A DNA stretch of 10,910 bases. It comes from CAZMVU01 sp964569295. Its GTDB lineage: Bacteria > Hydrogenedentota > Hydrogenedentia > Hydrogenedentales > JAGMZX01. The notes beneath the pieces are model-generated. The model was given only the letters and a program-made list of their open reading frames with translations, was not told the DNA's origin and ran no database searches. Below, piece by piece: positions 1-6,183 of this stretch. The stretch lies in assembly GCA_964569295.1 (NCBI GenBank), contig CAZMVU010000170.1, forward strand, positions 1 to 10,910, read 5' to 3'. How positions within the stretch are numbered: position 1 is the stretch's first letter; every line of letters starts with the position of its first letter. The translations under genes and the position numbers were made by a program.

Positions 1-245
1 CTCCGGAAAGACCGGAAAATGGGGACAGAACCAAGCGATCCAGCCGTCAAGTGCGACGTTGTGTTTACGCATCTGCCTACGGATTCAGGCAGGCACGGCT
101 GTGGCAGTATGCCTTGGCGAGTGCGTGGACTGTACATCATACCCCTAAAACATAGGGTTCTCGCTCTGTGATATATATCGCTGCCGCCATCCCATCACAG
201 ATAGGGCTATTTCGCAAATGGCACAATGAAAACCCGCCGACTCCC
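1..245. other. Non-coding stretch at window edge, downstream of the AAA+ gene
   Basis: I see no credible gene here. It lies beyond the stop codon of the minus-strand AAA+ ATPase. It begins with a motif AAAATGGGGACAGAACC (about 16-32). From memory, this resembles short repeats that flank REP-associated tyrosine transposase genes in environmental bacteria, so it may be the edge of such a repeat. Two small hairpins are visible: CTGCCT/AGGCAG (73-78 with 87-92, 8-base loop) and CCCTA/TAGGG (143-147 with 153-157, 5-base loop). Neither is followed by a clear U-tract in either direction, so neither is called as a terminator. Confidence 0.4.
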
Positions 246-1094
246 TCAGTAATAACTGCGCCGGGGCTCGCCGCCTTTGCGGTGGCGCTGGATGTCGCCG
301 GCGCGCTTGAGGAGGACGCCGATGAACTTCGGGTCGCCGGGGTCGGGCAGGCCGCCGGCGATCTCGAGCGCGCCGATCCAGTTGAGGAGCTCGCTGGTGG
401 CGGGCGGCTTCTCGAAGCCGCGCTGACGCAGCTCGTAGAAAATGGTGATGGCGGCCTTCAACAGCTTCGGGCTGGTCTCGGGATAGTGCAGATCGACGAT
501 TTTGCGCATGTCCTCGGGCGAGGGGAACGCGATGTGGTGGCAGTAGCAGCGCCGGAGGAACGGGTCGGACAGCTCGCGTTTGGCATTCGAGGTGATGAAG
601 ATGGCGGGCCGGTGGACAGCCTTGATCGTGTCGTTCGTCTCGCGGATGGTGAACTGGCACTCATCGAGGATGTCGAGCAGGTTGTCCTGCACGTCCGACT
701 CGGTCTTGTCGATCTCGTCGAGGAGCAGCACGACCTTCTTGTCCGCCCGGAACGCGCGGCCGATGGGCCCCCAGATGACGTAGTCGTAGAAGTTCTGCAC
801 GTGCCGGCCGGTGTCCTCGGTGCCGAAGCGCGCGTCGTTGAGGCGCAGCACGGTGTCCTGCGTGTAACAGGCCTCCTCGCCCTTGATGGTGGACTTGCAC
901 CGCAGGATTTCGATGTCCATGCCGAGCGACCGCGCCGCCTCCATGGCGAGTTGCGTCTTGCCGGTGCCGGCCTCGCCGGTGAGCAGCAGCGGCTTTTCCA
1001 TGATAAGCGCCATGTTCACGATCGCGCGCAGTTCCGGGTCGAGGTAATACTGGTCGGTGCCTTCGAAGGTGTAGTTCGTGCTCATCGTGCTCAT
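246..1094 (-). CDS. MoxR-family AAA+ ATPase
   Basis: A 282-residue cytoplasmic AAA+ ATPase of the MoxR/AAA_5 type. Such proteins use ATP hydrolysis to act as chaperones, often with a partner carrying a von Willebrand A domain, to activate or insert cofactors into enzyme complexes. What is visible: an N-terminal FEGTDQYYLDPEL segment, Walker A GEAGTGKT (residues 40-47), Walker B VVLLLDEID (121-129, with D126/E127), a sensor-1 ITSN (167-170), and a candidate arginine finger FLRR (179-182). A helical lid follows, with TSELLNW around 233-239. The length is normal for this subfamily. The open frame extends upstream, but I start at the first ATG of MSTMST because homologous sequence begins just after it and a candidate promoter lies 37 bases upstream. 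No strong Shine-Dalgarno is visible (GGAAA about 10 bases upstream). No VWA or DUF58 partner lies in the window, and the next 245 bases downstream are empty. The target complex is unknown. Confidence 0.9.
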   Translation of the reverse strand: MSTMSTNYTFEGTDQYYLDPELRAIVNMALIMEKPLLLTGEAGTGKTQLAMEAARSLGMDIEILRCKSTIKGEEACYTQDTVLRLNDARFGTEDTGRHVQNFYDYVIWGPIGRAFRADKKVVLLLDEIDKTESDVQDNLLDILDECQFTIRETNDTIKAVHRPAIFITSNAKRELSDPFLRRCYCHHIAFPSPEDMRKIVDLHYPETSPKLLKAAITIFYELRQRGFEKPPATSELLNWIGALEIAGGLPDPGDPKFIGVLLKRAGDIQRHRKGGEPRRSYY

Positions 1095-1130
1095 AGGGGT
1101 ATTTCCAGTTTGCGCTTCAGAAAGGCGCTT

Positions 1131-1159
1131 ATGATACCCGAAATGGAACGGCGGCTGAA
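1131..1159 (-). promoter_or_regulatory. Candidate sigma70-type promoter of the AAA+ gene
   Basis: Read on the minus strand, a TTCAGC -35 (1154-1159) is followed after 17 bases by a TATCAT -10 (1131-1136). The -10 matches the consensus at five of six positions and the -35 at three. Initiation would fall near 1124, giving a leader of about 30 bases before the ATG at 1094. The position and spacing fit well, but the -35 is weak and the call comes from pattern matching only. Confidence 0.4.
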
Positions 1160-1265
1160 AGACGGAAATTCCGCGCGAAACAGCCCGGCTGCGTGGGCCT
1201 ATTGACGAAGGTAAAGAACCTCGTCTACCGTAGCCGCCCGAAAGGACGAGAAAACACAGGACGTC

Positions 1266-1799
1266 ATGGGAAAGAAGAAGCGAAAGAAACGACGTGGACA
1301 CTATTGCCGCATCTGCGGGTCGTATCGGCCGAACGAAGCATTTTCCGGCAAGGGGCACCGGCAGCACATCTGCAAGCGGTGCAAGCGCATGCCCAAGGCC
1401 GAGCGCGACGCCATCGAGCACGAGGACGAAATCTTCGGGTTCATGCGGCAGCGAAACATATCGAAGAAGAACAAAGCCCGGCTGCAGGAACTCACAGAAT
1501 CGCCGAATGCCTGGACCGCGAAGCTGGCGCGTCTGGTGCTTCAGGTGGCGGAGATCAAGCCGGGCAGAAAGCGGCGCATTCCGTTCCTCTGGAAAAAGGA
1601 CCGGGCACTACTCGGTCAACTGGCCGAGGCCGGGTTCATTGAAGCGTTTGATGTCTATGCGTACCGGGAACATATAGGAGCATATGATGCCGAGGATGCG
1701 TTCGATGAGGACGAGAGTTACCTTGATCTCGAGCATGATCTCGAAAATTGCGCGTACGATGCAGAGGGCAACCGCATCTATGACATCTATGATTCCTGA
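1266..1799 (+). CDS. Small zinc-finger-like protein, unknown function
   Basis: A 177-residue protein I do not recognise by name, although similar proteins beginning KKKRKKRRGHYCRICG seem familiar from other bacterial genomes. It has three parts. The N-terminus is very basic (KKKRKKRR, residues 3-10). Next come two CxxC pairs (C14/C17 and C36/C39) enclosing RPNEAFSGKGHR, which suggests a small zinc ribbon of the CxxC-x18-CxxC kind. A basic helical middle follows (about 48-125). The C-terminal 45 residues are rich in Asp, Glu and Tyr. The layout suggests nucleic-acid or ribosome binding, but that is inference. The start is the ATG at 1266, preceded by AGGACG at close spacing. The gene diverges from the AAA+ gene, and a weak TTGACG element (1202-1207) lies in the shared upstream region. 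It converges on the isomerase gene. There is no membrane segment or signal peptide. Confidence 0.75.
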   Translation: MGKKKRKKRRGHYCRICGSYRPNEAFSGKGHRQHICKRCKRMPKAERDAIEHEDEIFGFMRQRNISKKNKARLQELTESPNAWTAKLARLVLQVAEIKPGRKRRIPFLWKKDRALLGQLAEAGFIEAFDVYAYREHIGAYDAEDAFDEDESYLDLEHDLENCAYDAEGNRIYDIYDS

Positions 1800-1940
1800 A
1801 CATCCCGTCAAGCGCATGGCCTTGCGTTTTCGGCTACCAATCCAGCAGCCGCGCAGACGCAAACAGTGGGTATTGGGCCGATTGCGCCGGAGAAACGCGA
1901 CGAGCATCCGCAGCGGATTCACGCCGGGGCAACAACCGAG

Positions 1941-2005
1941 GGTCTCCAGACAGCGGATGGTAAGAGGAGAGCCGAAGGTCGCAACGGTGGCTCGGCCTGG
2001 AGACC
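1941..2005. repeat. 9-bp inverted repeat, 47-base spacer
   Basis: GGTCTCCAG at 1941-1949 is the exact reverse complement of CTGGAGACC at 1997-2005. The spacer holds a smaller GAGCC/GGCTC stem, so the whole could fold as a branched hairpin on either strand. Its position between convergent genes suggests a role at transcript 3' ends, but there is no adjacent U-tract. The observation is direct and the role is unknown. Confidence 0.45.
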
Positions 2006-2047
2006 GGCCACAACCGCGTGGTTCTATTCCCCCACACCCTCTTCAAG

Positions 2048-2079
2048 AAAAACCTTTAGTGTGCAACAGTTATGGCACA
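2048..2079 (-). terminator. Weak terminator-like element after the isomerase gene
   Basis: On the minus strand, past the isomerase stop, a 5-bp stem TGTGC/GCACA (2060-2064 with 2075-2079, 10-base loop) precedes a run of five T residues (complement of 2048-2052). The stem is short and the T-run is about seven bases away, so this is only a marginal candidate. Confidence 0.2.
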
Positions 2080-2104
2080 TCGTGATTAATCGCGGGCGAA
2101 TGAC

Positions 2105-3037
2105 TCATCCCCGGATAAGTCCGCGGAGTTCTTCGATGAGTGGTGGAATCGCCTCGCGGGGATCGTCCTTTTCTTCGTATTCGAGCACGATGTAGCCGCG
2201 GTAACCGGCGTCGCCCAGGATACCGATGATGCGGCCGAAATCGGCGCGGGTCTTGCCGTTTTCGTGGCGCATCATCACTTTGATCTGGGCATTGAGCGTA
2301 TAGGGCGCGATCTTGGCCAGGTCCGCGTAGGGATCGGCGGTCTTGAAGTTGCCGCTGTCGAAGTTGACGCCGAACCAGGGCGAGGGCTTCACCCGTTGTA
2401 CAATACGCAGCAGTTGCTCGGGCGTCGCGGTGATACCGCCATGGTTCTCGAGCGCAAGGAAGACGCCCTTCGTCGCGGCGTACTCGAGGGCTTCGTCGAT
2501 ACCCGCCACACACAGGTCAAGCGCCTCCTCTTCCGTCATGCCGGGCTTGGCCTTGCCGGCGAAGATGCGGATGACCGGCGCACCCAGGGCGGCGGCGTGG
2601 TCGATCCATGCGCGCGTGTCGTCGAGTTGCCGCTCCCGCGCACGGCTCGGCGGAATGCAGTAGTCGTTGCCGATGGCCGTGCCCGAGATGTCGAGCCCGA
2701 GGCGGAAGGTCTTCTGTTTCAGCGCCATAAGATAGTCGTGGTCAAGCTCTTTCGGGAAATAATAGCTCGTGGGTTCGCAGCCGTCGAGGTTCATGGCCGC
2801 ACAGAAGTCGACGAAATCCTCGAGGGTCATCTCGGCCTCCTTCAACTGCGTCGGCGTTGGCCGGCGCTGGAGCTGGCGGTTGAAGGAATAGGCGGCGAGA
2901 CTCAGCTTCATGTGCGGCCCGCCGGTGCGTGTGATCGGTTCCGCAGCGTGTGCCGGCGCCCCGATGGCTACCGCGCCGGCGGCCATGGCGGCGCCGCGCA
3001 GGAACCCCCGGCGGCTGGTTTCGATTGGTGTGGTCAT
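2105..3037 (-). CDS. Tat-exported sugar phosphate isomerase/epimerase (TIM barrel)
   Basis: A 310-residue protein of the xylose-isomerase-like TIM-barrel (AP endonuclease family 2) superfamily. Members isomerise or epimerise sugars using a divalent metal; the substrate here is unknown. The N-terminus is a twin-arginine signal: SRRGFL (residues 8-13), a hydrophobic Ala-rich stretch, and a likely cleavage after AHA (29-31). The barrel starts at KLSLAAYSF. Conserved-looking strands include LDISGTAIGNDYC, PVIRIFAG, FLALENHGG (E197), GVNFDSGN (D227), AQIKV (Q251) and YIVLEYE (E286). E197, D227 and E286 match the usual metal ligands. The third ligand, often His, is Gln here, as I recall in the planctomycete branch of the family. 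The start is the ATG at 3037, chosen over an upstream ATG in the same frame because of a strong AAGGAGGA (complement of 3044-3051) and the position of the Tat signal. It stands alone on this strand, so no operon partner hints at the pathway. Confidence 0.9.
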   Translation of the reverse strand: MTTPIETSRRGFLRGAAMAAGAVAIGAPAHAAEPITRTGGPHMKLSLAAYSFNRQLQRRPTPTQLKEAEMTLEDFVDFCAAMNLDGCEPTSYYFPKELDHDYLMALKQKTFRLGLDISGTAIGNDYCIPPSRARERQLDDTRAWIDHAAALGAPVIRIFAGKAKPGMTEEEALDLCVAGIDEALEYAATKGVFLALENHGGITATPEQLLRIVQRVKPSPWFGVNFDSGNFKTADPYADLAKIAPYTLNAQIKVMMRHENGKTRADFGRIIGILGDAGYRGYIVLEYEEKDDPREAIPPLIEELRGLIRG

Positions 3038-3043
3038 GGCGTG

Positions 3044-3051
3044 TCCTCCTT
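3044..3051 (-). promoter_or_regulatory. Strong Shine-Dalgarno of the isomerase gene
   Basis: AAGGAGGA on the minus strand lies six bases before the ATG at 3037. It decides this start over the in-frame ATG at 3076, which would add 13 residues before the Tat motif. Confidence 0.8.
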
Positions 3052-3066
3052 CTGGGTTGCCCACGC

Positions 3067-3075
3067 ACAATAGCA
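3067..3075 (-). promoter_or_regulatory. Possible extended -10 promoter of the isomerase gene
   Basis: Read on the minus strand, TGCTATTGT forms an extended -10 (TG, one base, TATTGT, four of six consensus). No convincing -35 lies 16-18 bases upstream. Initiation near 3060 would give a short leader of about 23 bases that still contains the Shine-Dalgarno. The support is weak. Confidence 0.25.
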
Positions 3076-3143
3076 CGGATTCCGCCGCTCACGGGAATTG
3101 CCGCCACGGCCCCGCCGCCGCCCATAACTTTTCGGGATTCCGT

Positions 3144-3173
3144 TTGACTTGACTGCCCGGCATATGCCATACT
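3144..3173 (+). promoter_or_regulatory. Candidate sigma70-type promoter for gap with palindrome in spacer
   Basis: TTGACT (3144-3149, five of six to consensus) and CATACT (3168-3173, four of six) are separated by 18 bases. The spacer contains the perfect 10-base palindrome GGCATATGCC (3159-3168), which touches the -10 and could be an operator. If used, transcription would start near 3180 and leave a leader of about 350 bases ahead of gap. The elements are seen directly; their use and regulation are inferred. Confidence 0.4.
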
Positions 3174-3364
3174 CTTGCGCGACGGAAGTGGATGGAATTA
3201 TCCCCACGAAACAGGTTGGGGGACACGCGCAAGGGCGCGTTCAAGCCCACCACGGGACCGGCCTTCTGAACCGTTGCCCTGCCAACCACGTAGATGTGCG
3301 TGTTCCACCCCACCTCCCGGACAACGGGCAGCACCCAGTGGCTGGTGCGCGCCCCATTACGCGA

Positions 3365-3404
3365 GAGACACGGCGCGGCGCAATAGCCCGCATGCCGTGT
3401 GTCT
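3365..3404 (+). promoter_or_regulatory. Hairpin in the gap leader region
   Basis: ACACGGC (3368-3374) pairs exactly with GCCGTGT (3394-3400). The stem can continue inward through GCGG/CCGC (3375-3378 with 3388-3391, after a two-base bulge) and outward through AGA/TCT with another bulge. It lies about 125 bases before the gap start, with no U-tract after it, so it looks like leader structure rather than an intrinsic terminator. Confidence 0.3.
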
Positions 3405-3527
3405 TGATAGCTTCCTGGACGAGTTGTGAGAGACAGGCGCCCGCGCGCTCTGTTCACACGAAAACTCTCATCGCTCGCAACACCATATTTTGAAGCAGTA
3501 AGCAACGCGGAAAGGATGTAAGAAGAC

Positions 3528-4523
3528 ATGGCTACGAAAATCGGTATCAACGGGTTCGGACGTATCGGCAGGGCCGTATTCAAACTGCTTATGCAGGACA
3601 AGAATTTCGAGGTCGCCGCAGTCAACGACCTCACGGACGCAAAGACCCTGGCCCACCTGCTCAAGTACGACAGCGTGACCGGCGTGTATCCGGGCAAGGT
3701 CGAAGCCAAGGACGACGCGATCGTCGTGGACGGCAAAGAAATCAAAGTCACGGCCATCAAAAACCCGGCCGAGCTGCCCTGGGGCAAGCTGGGCGTCGAT
3801 CTCGTGCTCGAGTCGACGGGCGTGTTTCGCACAAAGGAACAGTGCCTGATGCATGTCGAGGCCGGCGCGAAGAAGGTGCTGCTGTCCGTGCCGCCGAAGG
3901 GCGCGGTGGATGCCATGGTCGTGATGGGCGTGAACGACGAGGACCTGAAGCCGGAGCACCAGGTGATTTCGAATGCCTCGTGCACGACCAACTGCCTCGC
4001 GCCGGTTGCCAAGGTGCTGCATGAGCAGTTCGGTATCAAGCGCGGACTCATGACCACGATTCATGCCTACACCAATGACCAGCATGTGCTGGACATGCCC
4101 CACAGCGACCTGCGCCGCGCGCGTGCGGCCGGGCTCTCGATCATTCCCACGACCACCGGCGCCGCCCGCGCGGTTGGCGTAGTCCTCCCGGCGCTCGATG
4201 GTAAGCTCGACGGCATGGCCATGCGCGTGCCCACGCCGGATGGCTCGGTGGTGGATCTCGTGGCCGAGCTCGATAAGCCGGCGACCGTCGACGATATCAA
4301 CGCGGCCATGAAGACCGCGGCGAATGGCCCGCTCAAGGGCATTCTCGAGTATCAGCCCGACCCGATAGTCTCGTGCGACGTGGTCGGTAATGCGCACTCG
4401 AGCGTGTTCGATGCGATTAGCACCAGCGTCATGGACGGCAACTTCGTCAAGGTCGTCTCGTGGTACGACAACGAATACGGCTACTCGTGCCGGTGCGTCG
4501 ACCTGTTCCGGAAAATGGCCTGA
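3528..4523 (+). CDS. gap: Glyceraldehyde-3-phosphate dehydrogenase
   Basis: Type I GAPDH of 331 residues, the usual full length. It converts glyceraldehyde 3-phosphate, NAD and phosphate to 1,3-bisphosphoglycerate and NADH in the cytoplasm, as a homotetramer. The N-terminal Rossmann fold begins with KIGINGFGRIGR (residues 4-15). An Asp in AVNDL (D34) favours NAD over NADP. The catalytic Cys152 lies in NASCTTNC, and the base His179 in HAYT. The S-loop reads LDMPHSDLRRARAAG (188-202). The coenzyme-binding Asn (N315) is in WYDNE near the C-terminus. The start is the ATG at 3528, preceded by AAAGGA (3511-3516) at a slightly long 11-base spacing. It is followed 84 bases later by pgk, the next pathway step, with a strong hairpin between them. 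Nothing in the active site looks abnormal. Confidence 0.98.
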   Translation: MATKIGINGFGRIGRAVFKLLMQDKNFEVAAVNDLTDAKTLAHLLKYDSVTGVYPGKVEAKDDAIVVDGKEIKVTAIKNPAELPWGKLGVDLVLESTGVFRTKEQCLMHVEAGAKKVLLSVPPKGAVDAMVVMGVNDEDLKPEHQVISNASCTTNCLAPVAKVLHEQFGIKRGLMTTIHAYTNDQHVLDMPHSDLRRARAAGLSIIPTTTGAARAVGVVLPALDGKLDGMAMRVPTPDGSVVDLVAELDKPATVDDINAAMKTAANGPLKGILEYQPDPIVSCDVVGNAHSSVFDAISTSVMDGNFVKVVSWYDNEYGYSCRCVDLFRKMA

Positions 4524-4537
4524 CCTTATGAGTACTT

Positions 4538-4572
4538 CACGGGGGCAGGCGCCCGATTCGCCTGCCCCCGTG
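4538..4572 (+). terminator. Perfect 14-bp intercistronic hairpin between gap and pgk
   Basis: CACGGGGGCAGGCG (4538-4551) is exactly complementary to CGCCTGCCCCCGTG (4559-4572), with a 7-base loop. It starts 15 bases after the gap stop codon. There is no U-tract downstream (TCCCTTGAATAC), so it is not a classical intrinsic terminator. More likely roles are partial termination or stabilisation of the gap message against 3' exonucleases, allowing gap to be expressed above pgk. The structure is plain in the sequence; the role is inferred. Confidence 0.75.
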
Positions 4573-4607
4573 TCCCTTGAATACAAACCCCAACCGGGGA
4601 GAGCACC

Positions 4608-5810
4608 ATGAACAAGCTAACGCTCAACGACGTCGACGTGAAGGACAAGCGCGTCCTCATGCGTGTGGACTTCAACGTGCCGCAGAATGACGACGGCTCT
4701 GTGCGCGACGATTTGCGTATCCGCGCCGCCCTCCCCAGCATCAACTACGTGCGTGAGAACGGCGGCAAGCTAATCCTTATGTCGCATCTGGGGCGTCCAA
4801 AGAAGGTGAAGGACGACCCGGCAAAGCTCGCCAAGCTCAGGATGGACCCCGTGGCCGAACACCTCAGCAAGCTGCTCGGGGTGAGCGTGAAGAAGATGCA
4901 CGATGTCTTCAGCGGCGAGGTCGAAAAGGAAGTGGCGGCCATGCACCCGGGCGATATCGTGCTGCTCGAGAATACGCGCTTCCACGATGGGGAAGAAAAG
5001 AACGACCCCGAGCTGTCGAAACAACTCGCCAGCCTGGCGGATATCTACGTGTCGGATGCGTTCGGATCGAACCACCGGGCCCATGCCTCGACCGTCGGCG
5101 TGACGGCGCATGTGGCGCAGAGCGTGGCGGGTTTCCTGGTGGCCAAGGAAATGGAATACTTCACCAAGGTGCTGCAAAATCCGGACCGCCCGCTCGTGGC
5201 GATTCTCGGCGGCGCCAAGGTGGCCGACAAGATCGGCGTCATCGACAACCTGCTGAACCTCGTTGATACATTGATCATTGGCGGGGGCATGGCCTATACC
5301 TTTCTCAAAACCCAGGGCTACGAGATCGGCGATTCCCTCTTGGACGAAGACGGGCTCGATGTGGCGAAAAAGGCCATGAGCAAAGCCAAGGAGAAGGGTA
5401 TCGACCTGCTGCTGCCCACCGATGTCGTGGTGGCGGACAAGTTTTCCAACGACGCCGCGACCCGGGTAGTGCCGGCGGACGGCATCGAACCGGGCTGGCA
5501 GGGACTCGATATCGGCCCGAAAACCATCGCAAAGTTCAACGAAGTTATCATGAGCGCCAAGATGGTCGTTTGGAACGGCCCGGTGGGCGTTTTCGAAATG
5601 GAGCAATTCAGCCAGGGCACACGCCAGATTGCCGAAGTGCTCGCCAACAGCGCGGTGACCAGTATCATCGGCGGCGGCGACACAGCGGCGGCGGTGTTCG
5701 AATTCGGGCTGAGTGATAAGATGTCGCATGTCTCGACGGGAGGCGGCGCCTCTCTCGAGATGCTCGAAGGCAAGGAGCTTCCCGGACTCTCGGCATTGAC
5801 CGACAAGTAA
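4608..5810 (+). CDS. pgk: Phosphoglycerate kinase
   Basis: A complete 400-residue phosphoglycerate kinase. It transfers phosphate from 1,3-bisphosphoglycerate to ADP, making ATP and 3-phosphoglycerate in the cytoplasm. The N-terminal substrate domain has the signature RVLMRVDFNVP (residues 15-25), SHLGRP (59-64), LENTRFHDGEE (120-130) and SDAFGSNHRAHAS (149-161). The C-terminal nucleotide domain has ILGGAKVADKIGVIDNLL (199-216), IIGGGMAYTFLK (223-234), VVWNGPVGVFE (320-330), GGGDT (355-359) and STGGGASLEML (376-386). The length is normal for bacteria. The start is the ATG at 4608 with GGGGAGAG about seven bases upstream. It lies just downstream of gap and is probably co-transcribed with it through the hairpin. 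tpiA, often next in such clusters, is absent; rpsO follows after 91 bases. Confidence 0.98.
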   Translation: MNKLTLNDVDVKDKRVLMRVDFNVPQNDDGSVRDDLRIRAALPSINYVRENGGKLILMSHLGRPKKVKDDPAKLAKLRMDPVAEHLSKLLGVSVKKMHDVFSGEVEKEVAAMHPGDIVLLENTRFHDGEEKNDPELSKQLASLADIYVSDAFGSNHRAHASTVGVTAHVAQSVAGFLVAKEMEYFTKVLQNPDRPLVAILGGAKVADKIGVIDNLLNLVDTLIIGGGMAYTFLKTQGYEIGDSLLDEDGLDVAKKAMSKAKEKGIDLLLPTDVVVADKFSNDAATRVVPADGIEPGWQGLDIGPKTIAKFNEVIMSAKMVVWNGPVGVFEMEQFSQGTRQIAEVLANSAVTSIIGGGDTAAAVFEFGLSDKMSHVSTGGGASLEMLEGKELPGLSALTDK

Positions 5811-5901
5811 CCGGGACGCACAAAACCCCCGGCTCGGCCGCGCGCCTATCACACAATCGCCGGGCGGCGCGCTGGGCGGCGGGTGCAGAAAGGAACCGAA
5901 C
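5811..5901 (+). other. pgk-rpsO spacer with only weak hairpins
   Basis: This 91-base GC-rich spacer contains CCGGG/CCCGG (5811-5815 with 5828-5832) and GCGCGCC/GGCGCGC (5840-5846 with 5866-5872). Neither has a U-tract, so there is no clear terminator and read-through from pgk is possible. The second hairpin sits just ahead of the rpsO ribosome binding site (AAAGGA, 5889-5894). S15 binds its own leader in several bacteria, so it could serve autoregulation, but I do not recognise a known S15 leader fold here. Confidence 0.3.
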
Positions 5902-6171
5902 ATGGCGATTGCCAAGGAACGCAAACAGGAACTCGTGCAGAAATTCGGTGCAAACGCCGAGGACACGGGATCCACGGAAGTGCAGATCGCGCTGCTCACC
6001 GAGCGCATCAGCCAGCTTACGGACCACTTCAAGGTCCACAAGAAGGATCACGCCGGAAGGCGCGGCCTCCTGAAGCTGGTGGGCCGGCGGCGCGACCTGC
6101 TCAATTACCTGCGCCGCAATGACCTCGAGCGGTATCGCACGGTCATCGCGCAGTTGGGTCTGCGCAAATAA
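5902..6171 (+). CDS. rpsO: 30S ribosomal protein S15
   Basis: An 89-residue ribosomal protein S15, exactly the usual bacterial length. It is a primary binder of 16S rRNA in the central domain and helps assemble the 30S platform and an intersubunit bridge. Visible family features: MAIAKERKQEL at the start, the TGSTEVQIALLTERI segment (residues 23-37), the TDHFKVHKKDHAGRRGLLKLVGRRR core with its His and Asp RNA contacts (41-65), and the LNYLRRNDLERY end (67-78). The start is the ATG at 5902 with AAAGGA (5889-5894) seven bases upstream. It precedes pnp, the classic rpsO-pnp pairing. Confidence 0.98.
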   Translation: MAIAKERKQELVQKFGANAEDTGSTEVQIALLTERISQLTDHFKVHKKDHAGRRGLLKLVGRRRDLLNYLRRNDLERYRTVIAQLGLRK

Positions 6172-6183
6172 CCTTTCACACCG

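Larger units (their letters stand above)
1800..2104. other. Convergent intergenic region with inverted repeat, no gene seen
   Basis: This 305-base spacer lies between two convergent genes. No open frame looks convincing. Minus-strand frames give readable but short and unrecognised peptides, such as one containing NPLRMLVAFLRRNRPNTH. It contains a 9-bp perfect inverted repeat, GGTCTCCAG (1941-1949) with CTGGAGACC (1997-2005). Inside it is a shorter GAGCC/GGCTC pair. This could be a structured transcript end or part of an interspersed repeat. I cannot tell which from one copy. Confidence 0.4.
3038..3527. other. Gene-poor region between isomerase and gap
   Basis: This stretch of 490 bases separates the divergent isomerase and gap genes. 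It holds the isomerase upstream signals, a plausible plus-strand promoter (3144-3173), a stable hairpin (3365-3404) and the gap ribosome binding site. A plus-strand open frame of 114 codons at 3149-3493 looks like noise. On the minus strand, two adjacent stretches in different frames look more coding-like. One, about 3352-3438, includes SQLVQEAIKTHGMRAIAP. The other, about 3190-3345, includes WVLPVVREVGWNTHIYVVG. Neither is recognised. Together they could be a frameshifted gene remnant or an interspersed repeat. I call no gene. Confidence 0.4.

Noticed and set aside
168..1205. 345-codon plus-strand frame across the AAA+ gene
   Set aside because: It is antisense to the ATPase, whose Walker motifs are unambiguous. 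The plus-strand reading is low-complexity and has no family features.
2264..3073. 269-codon plus-strand frame opposite the isomerase
   Set aside because: It is antisense to a gene with a Tat signal, strong ribosome binding site and conserved barrel motifs.
3149..3493. 114-codon plus-strand frame ahead of gap
   Set aside because: There is no ribosome binding site, the composition is noise-like, and it overlaps the promoter-like element and leader hairpin.
4770..6041. 423-codon minus-strand frame opposite pgk and rpsO
   Set aside because: It is a shadow of two well-supported genes and spans their boundary.
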